Assembly: GCA_030248195.1 (NCBI GenBank)
Contig: JASAND010006569.1
Location: 1-64,000 of the forward strand
From: Trissonchulus latispiculum
Taxonomy: Eukaryota > Nematoda > Enoplea > Enoplida > Ironidae
Direction of reading: 5' to 3'
Length of the DNA: 64,000 nucleotides
The notes beneath the pieces are model-generated. The model had not been told where the DNA came from. It worked only from the letters and a program-made list of their open reading frames with translations, and did not search any database. Position 1 is the stretch's first letter. Each line of letters starts with the position of its first letter. Both the position numbers and the translations under genes were made by a program. Positions 45,201 through 57,200 of this stretch are shown here, one piece after another.

Positions 45201-48200
45201 GAAGAAATTGACAAGATTTAACAGAGAACGCACAGCAGGAAAAATGTTTTAGTGCTTAAATGCTAAACAATTTCGTTTGCTGGAACATTTTCTATAAAAA
45301 TATTAAATTTTGCTTGAAAACATCAAAATTTGAAAATACTAATTGTAAGGAAATTCAAAGGCAATATGAAGAATATTGTATGACGACTTGCAACTCTATT
45401 CGAAAGCTATTCAGTTCTTTACGTCTAAGAAGAAGGTTCATACACCTTAAAATTTTCCTTGGAATCCCCTCAGAATCTGTTTCTGCATGTGTTTAGACGA
45501 ACAAGAATATTTACTTTCTACAGTTAAGTTGCATTCAGTCCTGTCAGAGCCATGCTCATTCTGCACTGAGCAAACGTAGTGTCCTGCATCTTCAATCTTG
45601 GCATCTTTAATAATTAGTCGACATGTGCCGTCAGCATCAACCTTTAGCGTGACTCTTGGGCTGGCCTCAATCTCAACGTCGTCTTTAAGCCTGCAACAAG
45701 AAGTATTGATAGCTATGGCAGTTGGAAAACTCACCTGTGGCTCGAAAATGAGAACGACGAAAACCTTAAAAGAAAATGGTCGTAGCCGTTGGAATTATGT
45801 CATTGTAAGCAAATGTCACGACACTGTTCTTGATCAGTGTACCAGAGTGATTCAATTATCGGATAAAGTAGGGAAAATAGATACTGTTGATACTCAGCCG
45901 GCACAAAACTAAAGTTATACTTAGAAGTTACATCGCACGGTCAGATGTATTCGCGTCCCGTTCCCATTTCAGGAGTTTTACCTAGGAAAAGAATACATAA
46001 ACATACCAAGCTATTTCGGGAAACGGTTCTCCCGTTACTTTGCAAGAAAGCGTCACAGCTTCACCTTCAGGAATTGTTCTGTCTCGAAGAGGCAGCAGAA
46101 TCTTTGCAGCTACAAACACGTCTTCGGGTGCAGCTTCTACAGCCGGCTTCCTTTCTAAAAGATGGCAATAAAATGAATTTGAATATTTTATTATAACCGA
46201 ATCTCAACCTTTTTGTACCAAGAATTAAAGTTTATTTTACGCACTGCAAAAAATTTTCTGTTTTCATTAGGATGATCACAAGCCATTAAGCACCTGAATG
46301 AAAGATTAATACACATCGTTCTTTCACGTGTTGTTAAAGTTTTCGGTAGCATCCAAATTCCAAAGTAAAATTTTCAGATCCTATGTTTTTGGGCAAAGTT
46401 CATTTTCTTTATTGTTTTACCAATGACGGTAAATGATGCTTCAGTGTCGGCAGTGCCGTAGTCATTTACTGCTTCCACTTTATAAGTCCCTTCATCATCT
46501 TTAGCAACTTCTGGTATTATCAGTCGATACGTAGCATCGTCAAGCTGTTCTAGTTTTATCTTTCGGCTCGGCTTAATCTGTCTGCCGTTTTTGTACCTAA
46601 GATATGAAAGCAAAGATTATATATAATAAATTTTATATATAAACACGATAATGGTTTTGCAAAATTTCTCATTTAGGCTATTGTGATTGTCTTACAGCAA
46701 AATTATTAAGACAACAGGATAGTTATGTTGTGAAACCGGGTTACCATTTCACTTCCTTAGGCTTTCCAGATATTTCAACTTCCATGATTGCCTTATCCCC
46801 TTCATCTGATTGTTTATCTGATAAGCCTCTGACGATTTTCGGCTTTTCACCTTTCCGCATTGCTGCTGCTATAATAAAATAGATAAACATTTCTTCTTAA
46901 TGATCTCCTGACAGTATCATCTAGCTTTTCATTTTGAAATGAAGCTACCAGCTATGACTGACTCAAATGAACAGTTTTGGATTTCTAAATATTTAGTATC
47001 AATAGTAGAATGATCTTTGTGTCTTTAGTAGAGGATCTTTAGTAGAACACACAGGTAGAAATTTCTTGGAGTGAACGGATCTCTGTAAAATCGTGGAGAT
47101 TCATCGCAAGATCCTCAGAAAGGTCGAAAAGAACAGTTTTTTGAAACCATGGACGTCGAAGCAGTATAATATGCATTCGTCAATGTTTACAGATTTTAAC
47201 CTGTTGTTAAAGGACATGTAGAGGTAATGTAGACTCGAATGTAAGGAATGTAAACTTTTGTCAGTGAACAAAAAGCCTAAAATAATCTATTATTATGCAC
47301 TACTCAGATGGAAAATACTTAATTTATGCGACGTAGGGATAAAGTTCCCGTCTTTGTGTCCATTTTGAGACAATTCAAATTAAAACTGGATAAGTATAAC
47401 GATACCAAAACTGACACAAGCCACAGTTACCTTCAACTGTAATGACTCCTTCAGAATCAGCAGAACCAAATGGATTTTCGGCGTGGGCTTTGTAAACGCC
47501 GTGATCTTCCTCTTTCAGATCGGCGATGACAAGTCTACAAATCCGTTGGTTACATTCCTCAAAACTGATTCGTTCACTTTGATCAATTTCAACGCCATCC
47601 TTGAACCAGCTAATGTCTGGACTTCCTTCCACTTCTACTTCCACAGCTAACCGTCCACCAGCTTCTACCGTTCTGTCAGTCACGCCACGAACAAAATAAG
47701 GTGGTTCTCCTAAAATTGCATTTGTTTACAAGGTACATCTAATTATCGCCAGCCTTGTCTACTAACAACGGAACGGGTTTAGTAAAATTAGTCTTGTCAT
47801 GTAGCAATACCTCTGATACACACGCAACTGATGCTTGACTTAAGTTGCCTGAAAGATGGCAAGAAAGAATACAAAGTGTACAATTGTGACGAGTAGTAAA
47901 ATAATGGTGCATGCTTAATTTTGCGAGATTGCATGCAATAAGAAATTTACATTGAAAGGTCCGTTTCGGAACTATAACTACTACTGCGACTGCTTCTGCT
48001 GACGTGACTAACGTGACCAATTGGAACAGATCAGCGGAATTGTAACAAAATATATACGGAATCCAGCGCACCCTTTTAAGCAACACCAGAATATTCTAGT
48101 TAAATACGGAAGATTATTAAGCAAAAGGAATGATGCAAAGAACTGTTAAAACACACCGGTGACAGAAAGGTTTCCTTCCGTAACAGCACTGCCATGCGCA

Positions 48201-51200
48201 TTGCTGGCTTCGACTTTGTACGTTCCCTCGTCATCGGGTTTAGAAGTTTTTTCGATTACCAAGCGATATGTTAGGTCATCAACAGCTTCTTGTTTAATAC
48301 GTTTGCTTGCCTTCAACAGCTTTCCATTTTTGTACCTGAAAACGTACAATGTAATTAGCTTTAGCAAAACATTGCTTTATCATGAATAAATCTCGTTGTC
48401 ATGTGGCGATGTCTGTACGAAACTTGCGCTTTAATTTCTTATTGAAATATAGTGAGCATTTACAATCATTCACATCAACTTCTTTCACAACACTTGCCTC
48501 AAATTGGTAAAAATTAGAATAGACTTTGGTAGAGTAAAAGAGTCACCATTTTAGTTCTTTAGGCTTGCTGTCCAGCTCAACTTCCATCACTAGCTTGTCC
48601 CCATGAGGAATGCTGGTGTCTTCTAATCCTCTGGCGAATGCGGGAGGCTTTTTCTTTTCAGCTGGAGCTTCTGTAAATTGTAATGTTTGAATTACAGCTT
48701 TGAATTGTAAATTGAAACTTCGCAAAAACTGAGAAGTATTAATTAGAGCTAGTACAAAATGGGTGAAACTGCACTTGCAACAAAATACTGCATCTGAAAA
48801 CTGATAAAGCCCACTGTAAAGAAAAATGTCCCATTTGAGTTTGAATCAAAAACTGCAGCAAACTGAAATGCGATGCCTTATTGAGATGCATGCATTGGAT
48901 GGAGGAACTCCCACAGAATTTTAAACAGTATTTGAAGATTTGTTGGTTTTGACAAATTATTTTGCTCGAAAGCAAACGCAGTGTCCCTACCTGCTTCAAC
49001 CACCACTTGGGCTTCTGTCTCTGCATCTCCATAATCGTTGCTTGCCTTTACCTTGTAGGTACCACCATCTTCAGAGGTAATCTCCGAAAAGATAAGCTGC
49101 CACGTTATCTGAAATTTTTAATACGGACGATTGGAATTGCAGTTCAAGCGAACCTTTTTCTTCATTAAACATCATTTTCAGACCGTAAAGTTTCTGTTTA
49201 TGCATAGTGTGGCAATGCTAGTTGGCTTATATCCATGTGTAGTCGACCGGTGTCGTACAACGTACAATATTTCTCCCCGTGATATTTTCCCTCCTAACAA
49301 TGCAGCAAATTTGACAATGCCGAAACAGCAACGCTTTTGAAAAGTTGGTAATTTGCAATTAAATTGCTGAAATTAGTGATAGGAAGCATTTAATCGCCGC
49401 TGAAATAGAATTTCCCTATTTCTTCAATTAAACTTCACATTGTAATTTGTATAGATTACAGTTATCTATGGTAAAATTTTCTCCAAGTAAATCTAAATTT
49501 TTGGATCATAGTGTGATGGCAGAGAAATGCATGTTTGAACAGTGTTTGAAAACAGATAGAACAATAAACTAAAAACAAAATGTCCTATAACATTTTTCCT
49601 TCGTGATATTCTCACCCCCTATAGGGTAAACATTCCCCCCGTGATATTTCCCCCCTTACAGCTATGATATTAACCTTTCTCTAAATGGAACCCAGCCAAA
49701 CAATGGAGCAAATTAGACAGGGTCAAAACAGCACGGCTTTTGAAAAGTTTGTAATTTGCAAGTAAATCGTAAACCACTGTTGCTTCTAGTAATTAAGTTG
49801 TTTCTTGCTTCTGAAATTTCTGATTTTTTTCAAGATGGAATATTTTGACATAAACTATAGCTTTCAATTTTTTCGGAACCATGACGAGATTTTGTTTTTG
49901 CTTATTTGTCCAGCTCTTTTCAAGCACTGTTCATCACATCACAGGATGATCCAAGAATTTAAATTCACTTGGAGAAAGAAGATTTGGGTCTTGCCCATTA
50001 TCCTCACACAGCTCCGAAGAAGCACCGAAGAAGCACAATTTGACGGATTGAGTTGAACTTTGCCAGGGGTTGGTTTTCGGACCTGCTGATTTCAAAATTG
50101 CAAACATTTTAAAATGAAAAGAATTTTAAAATTTTAGTAATGGTGAGGGGGACCAAGGGGATAAAAAATTTTTTGTCCATGATTTTGCTGAAAACTTGCA
50201 TACAAAGGTTTTCTGGGGTTCTGAATACGAATCTGAAACCCGTTTATCGATTCAGCCTTTCGTTAGCTCAGGATATGCTTACACCTTAAGCTTACAGCTT
50301 TATAGCTTCTCACTGGATTGCACCAAAAGAGATAATCTCGAGCTTCAGATTATCTCGAGATTAACTCGAGATTAACTGGATATTATCTCCACGGAGCATT
50401 GCACCAACTAAAACTAGAGATAATCGTGAGCTCGAGATAATCTCCAACTACTGAAATTTCAATCCTACCCCTGAGTAGGATTAAGTCAGGATAATCTCGA
50501 GGTTTCCATTAGAGATGCCTGAATTTGAGTCGTTGGTGTAAATTTCTTTTATTTTGGAAGCAAGTTTTGTGCATTGTTATGGGTATGTCACGTTAAACTC
50601 CGCGGGAAGTGCAGAAGGTTTCGTGAAAGTTGGGGATTTGTCTCGAAATATTTCGAGACACTTGTGCATGTTTCGAGACAACTTGTGAAATAAATTTTCA
50701 GCTTTCGAGATTATTTGTAAGGATTTCGAGACATTTGAAAATTTTTTCGAGACTTTACTAATACTATTTCGAGACATTTCATAAAAGTTTCGAGAATTTT
50801 TATAAATATTTCGAGACTTTAACAACATGTTTCGAGACATTGAAAAATATTTCGAGACATTTGGAACATGTTTCGAGATTCTGCAAAACTATTTCGAGAC
50901 AACTCGAAATATGTACATGGAATGTCTCGAAACACTATTTTATTTTCGAAATACCGCAAGTCTCGAAAAGTCAAGTCTCGAAACACCAGAAGTCTCGAAA
51001 TGTAAAAATTCACGAAACAGCATATTTTTAAGTTCTGCCCAAAATAGCGCAATTAAAGAACCACAAAAGAAAACAAAGATTAATGTGGACTATATTAATA
51101 AAATTAAGCCAATAAAATTGTAGACTGTTGTATAGAAATAAGAAGTGCAAGAGCATTGTGCCAGATTACATATATAAGTGCATTATTTTCATATACGGAC

Positions 51201-54200
51201 CGCCTTGTTATGCCCGACTGACCTGATTGTGGGACTCATCAGGGGCTTACAATCAGGTTATTTTAGTGATTAAATTAACCACCCATTTTTAGATAAAAAG
51301 TAAACTTAAAAGTTAAAATTATACAAACTTCACCAAATTGCTTGAAATGCCTTCTCTGCCTTCGAGCATTTCCATAAATATCCATCGTAGTTTCCTTTTG
51401 GGGTGTCCCCAAAATTGTGAGAAGATTGAAGTTTGTGGCGTAGATGTCTAAGGGGTGTCCCCCCAGTTTTTCATGGATTGCAACAGTTTTCTTGAAAGTT
51501 TCAGGGATTCTGTAAGATTCCAGTTTGCTCTCAGGATAACTGAAACTGAGTGTCAACAAATTGAAACATAATTTTGTTTGCTTTTATCAAGCTGTGTTAA
51601 CTTGAGTTGCATCAAGCTGTTCAAGCCAAGCATCAAGTCGGAAACCATTTCAAAATTTCCTCCAATACACACCAAAATTCTTTAATAATCCATAACTACA
51701 AGACTAATAGGGACAGTAATCCATGGCGTTGCCAGCCAAATTACAGCAATTCATAAAACCGATACCGAAGTTAGCATTTATTTAAAATGGTGACTCCTTT
51801 TGGGCACACATCGTTGGTTGACGGCGTAAATCAAGATAAAGCTTGAAGCAACTTTCTTAAATAAGTTCGTTTAGCGTTCTAACACCCTAAACGTTCTTAG
51901 CAGCGTAAATCCCGCTTCAAAAATGTAGAGATTTCCGTTCAGGGCTGGGTTTTGCCAGTTTCTGAAAATATGGCAGCAGCTGCACAGCAATAACTGTATC
52001 CATTCGAAAGATATCGTTGAACTCTACAATTTTGATTTTGGAAACAACTTTCTAGCTTTCTTATAGCTATTTTTCTTATCTTGGCGTAGAAAACTTGTCC
52101 TTTTGGAGAAGTCAAATAATCCATTATTTCTTGAGCTATGCAAGCTGCAAGATCAAACCAAGGGTGTCGATTTGAAGGTCTCACAGGTGCGACACATGAT
52201 CACACATTATCCGACACATGATCATTCTCCAATTGTTATTCCGTAGGCTGCTAGGTATCATAAAAAATGTAGTTTTGCAAAAACTCGACCCAATTTCTTA
52301 TCAAAGATTGTGGAGTAGTCACCATGCAAGCTGGAAGGTTACTACTTAACATATGTGTTATGCACAAATATACCCAGGAACGTTTTTTATTTGCTGCGAC
52401 AGCTACTTTCTAACTAAAGTGGTCGCTTGCCAGATTTGACAAAAGTAGGTAAAATACAGGTAGCGCACACATTTCAGCTATTTCTCCATAACGATTTATT
52501 TCTCCATTATTTCATAATAACGAAAAAAACCGCCCCGGCTACATCATAGAGGTCTCATATGATGTAACGATATCTCGCGAAAATTTTACTGGAGTCTGCA
52601 ACAAATCTGGAAAATTATACTTCTTCTAAAATGTGTTAAAAAAATTTTTAGAAGAGCAACATTAATTTCATAGTATGCATTAAAAAGAAAAAATGTCAAG
52701 CTGCATTTTGATTTATGTATATATATATAAATGGCTTTCTTAAGTCCAAGCAGTGAATGAGTAAAAATGGTTCAAAGTTGATGTGACCAAAGGGAATCAC
52801 CACCTTAAGAATTTTTTCTTTGTTAAGGTTTATCAAATGCTAGATAAGCAATTACATTATGATTAATCAAACAAAATTTTTGATTTTCACGAAATTTTAT
52901 TCATTATATATTACGATTTAATTTTGTATCTCAGTCGAACTATTATGATAAATAATTATATTGATCCACACTGATCATATTCCATGTACAAAGCATAATT
53001 AGTTGCTACAATTATGACCCAAAAACTGAAATCTGCATTATTACTTGCATTGGTGCAAAACTTCCTCCGCGGGAAAATAAACACAGGGGAAAATTTGCAA
53101 GGGGAATTGTTGGCCTAGATCGCCAGAGGTTAGGTTATGGATCCCCACCTCAGGCCCGAGTTTTCAGACATCCTGTAGTGATACGTCTAGGTTTCATTCA
53201 TTGTTTCAGCGACCATGTGCTGGTGTGATTTTCAGCAGCCTCCCCTATCTTCATCACACAACGTTACTATTTTTTAGAGTCAGCTGAAAGCAATGTATTC
53301 AAAACATTTAATCCAAAGTGTTCCTGGAGGTTGACTGAGTTTCATTTAATAAATTTCAAGAAATTTCACATTCATTTCTGTCTTTATGTGCATCTCAAAT
53401 ATTCCGCAACAGCTAATCGAAATTTAAGGTGCTGGTTTCCTTTCGGGTATTATTCACTTACAGTTACAGTTACCCCCCCCCAGGCAAAAATTCCGCAAAA
53501 CTTGACCAAATGAGCTGAAATTTGGAATGGGTATGTTTTCGACCACGCTGAGTTCAAATATCGCAAAATTTTTCGATTTCGCGAAACTAGATGTTTTCGA
53601 TTGGTAAGGAGGGACCAAGGGGAACCGAAAACTTTTTGTCTTAGATTTCGCTGAAAAGTTGTATATAGGGGTTTTCGGGGTCCTAGAACACGAATCTGAA
53701 GTCCGTTTTAAGATTCAGCATTTCGTTAGCTCAGTATAAGCTAAAGATTTAAGCTTAAGATGTAAGCATATATACTGGGCTAACGAAAAGCTTAATCGTA
53801 AAACGAACTGCAGATTCGTGTTCTACGAACCCCGAAAACTCCTATAAACAACTTTTCAGTAAAATCGACGACAAAAAATTTTTCGGTTCCCCTTGGTCCC
53901 CCTTACAAAATGAAAAAATCTAATTTCGCGAAATCGAAAATTTGCGACATTTGAACTCAGCGTGGTCAAAAACATATATACCTATGCTAAATTTCAGCTC
54001 ATTTGGTCAATTTTTGCGGAATCTGAGCCTGGAGGGAGGGGCTATCCTGAAAAGATCCCAGGAAAGTAGCTAAAACCTACTGAATAACTATGTTCACGAT
54101 AAAAGCTACAACTTACAGAATAACTTATTTTCATGTTTTTTAACATTCTGGAACAAGTTCGCCGTATTTCTGGGTGAAAAATTACAAACATTATGAGGAC

Positions 54201-57200
54201 ACTACAGCGACAAGCGCTTAAAAACTGGACGATTGAATTAAGTATATATTTACTCCTGCTAGTTTTTGAGCAATTTTATTGACGTTTTCAAGTAGTAAAA
54301 ACTGGTAATAATTGGTAATTATTAAAAACAGGTAAAAACTGGTAATAAATATGCAAAAATATAGCAAAAAACTTCCCCAACCAAAAATTCCGGGTCAGAG
54401 CTCCTGACTCGGTTTCATCTCTAGTGTACAGTGTGACGACAGTTCACAAATAAAGAATGACGTATGAACGACTGCCTGTCAGACTACTTAATTGATGCGC
54501 ATATTACTCTGCATTGTCATGAACACTTTTTAAGTCCAAGTTTAAAAATGTTAGCAGGAAACTCTTTTTGCAGGTAGCACAGCCTCAGTTTTATTGGCTA
54601 ATTTTGACAAAACTTTTCAGTTTCATTCGCTTTTAGCATTCATTCACACTATACTAGAAGATTTTGCCCTTTGACCTCTGACCTCTGACAACGGCAGGAA
54701 TAAGTAAACAAAGAGACAGCTGTTAATCTGAAGCAGCAAGGAAGATACTTGAGAAGAGTAATTTTTGCGAGTGTGAATGAGAGAGACATGGCTATGCTGT
54801 TTTAACTTAATACGTTTGTCTGCGACTTTCAGACATTCTGGATAGATGCCAAAGGTTTTGTTCGCTCTTTCATTTGAGTAACTAGCCAAAGGAACTGCTA
54901 CCACAAGACCAGTAATAACTTGACACTAAGTGAAGAGATAAAGAAGGAGGGACCGTCTTAGAAAGTATAGGATGCAAAGACCTTGTTGAAGCGAAAATGA
55001 TAATTTATTTTACGCTGCGAAAATATTGTTGTACGACGAAAATTCTTAAGTAAAGCAATTTCTAATTATGAGCAGAGCATTAAAAAATTAGATGTGCTGA
55101 CTCACCACCAGCCTCTCTTTAATTTTGGCAGGCTTTTAAGGTGGTGATTCCTTTTGGAGACATCAACTTTGAAACACTATTATTCATTCATTATTTGGAG
55201 TTAAGAAGTCATCTTTATACCAAAATGTAGCTTAACATTTTCTCGTTTTAATGAGTACAATGAATCTAAGTTTGGCTTTCCAAAATGTTTTTCCTGTATT
55301 TTAGAAGAAGTATAATTTTTCAGATTTTTTGCAGGCTGAAGTAAATTTTTTCGCAGGACATCGGTTAGAGCATTCGATACCTCTATCAAATAGCTGGGGA
55401 CCCTTTTTTAGTTATTGTGATATCGCTCTTCGTTATGGAGAAATAAACTAAAATGTCTGCGCAACCTGGATTTTGCCTACTTTTCACTACTTTGGCAAGC
55501 CACTACTTCAGTTAGAAAGCAGCTATCGGGGCAACTAAAAAGGGTCCCGGGGTATTTTTGTGTAGAACACATCTGCTAAGTGGGAACTCTCTAGCTTGCA
55601 TACTAAATTCTGCACAATCGCTGGAAAAAATTTGGTCGTGTTTTTGCAAAAACTACATTTTTTGTGATAGCAGCCTAAGGGATAGCAATTGTACGATGGT
55701 CATGCCTCCGATAATTGGCCTCTGTGAGACCTTTAAATCGACACCCTTAGTTAAATTTTACGGCTTTCGTAGCTCAAGAAGTAGTGGATTATTTGATTTC
55801 TGTAGAAAGGACAAGTTTTTGACGCCAAAATTAGAAAATTGGCTATATCTCACGATAGGGAAAAGCTAGAAAGTTGCTTCCAAAAGCAAAATTGTAGAGT
55901 TTAACGAGTTCTTTCGAATGGATATAGTCATAGCCATGCAGCTGCTGCCAAACGTTCAGAAATTGGCAAAAACCGCCCTGAACGCAAATGTTGAAGTTTT
56001 GAAGCGCGATTGCGCAGAGGGTGTCAGAACGCTAAAACAACTTATTTTGGAAACTTTCGTTGAATTTCATCCTGGTTTACGCCGTCAATCAACAATATGT
56101 GCCCAAAAGGAATCACCACCTTAAAGTACAATGTTTGTTGTCAAAACAGAGCTATCAATTTACTAATTCTCAAACCATTCTGAAGGAGAAGAACTTTGTG
56201 CGAGGCGCATACGTTTCAAATGCCTTCAAACTGAATGGGGCCAGCAACAAATGCAATTACAATGTCATGGTTAAAAGTTGATGTCTATAATCACAGTTTA
56301 TACTAAAAATAGTTTGACCTCAGTTCTGTAACTTACAATATGACCCACGGTCCGCGGAACTACATAAAACCAAGAGTGCATAATTGCACTATTATTAAGA
56401 AGAAAAGTAAGCTACTAGAGGGCTTCTTTTCACTTCATCGCGTAACGGTTGCTCCGCCCACAATACGCGAATGTTCCCCGTTTGGGGGGGTCGACCAAAT
56501 CGACATCGCATACCCCCCTCCGTTTGGTGGGGGGGGTAGCCAAAAGAAGGTCCCTGTTTGGTGGGGGGGGAGCCAACTGCCAAGCAGATTGCAGAAACCC
56601 CCTCCGTTTTGGGGGGGGGGGGTAGAGCAGAGGATTACGGTAGTTTTTGTTCTATTCGAAAATGGGTCCACGTTTGGGGGGGGGTCGCTGAAAGACGTCC
56701 CCGTTTGGGCGGGGGTCGCTGAAAGACGTCCCCGTTTGGGGGGGGGTCACAAAAAGTGGTCCCCATTTGGGGGGGTCGCCAACAGCCAATCAGAATGAGC
56801 AAAACTTTGCCTGCTTGAGCGACCCCCCCCCAAACGGGGACCACTTTTGGCTACCCCCCACCAAACGGGGACCACTTTTGTCTACCCCCCCCCCACCAAA
56901 CGGAGGGGGGATATACCTGTCGACCCCCCAAACGGGGGAACATTCGCGTATTGTGGTCGGAGCACCGTTACGCAATGCCAAGAAGAGGAGCCCTCTAGTA
57001 GCTTATTCGTCTTCTAATATATAGGAGAAAATCGTGGCCTCTTGATAAAACAGTTCAGCACATTCACACAGCTTACAGTACGTACTCTCCGGCGATACTA
57101 AGGCAGACGCACATAGGCAATCATGTTAGGCGTCTAAGCCTAAGCCATTTTTTAAGCATAAGCTCATATTTTTATTTATACGTTCAACGTCTGCAAAATG

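Noticed and set aside
54644..54904. 86-codon frame in the big intron
   Set aside because: No family resemblance, no splice context and no conservation evidence; the length is expected by chance in 10 kb of intron.
56340..56798. Long Gly/Pro/Trp-rich reading frames across 28319-28768 and 56340-57024
   Set aside because: They are translations of the CCCCGTTTGG array in the CAAGAGT MITEs; frames on both strands look equally open and no codon pattern supports a protein.
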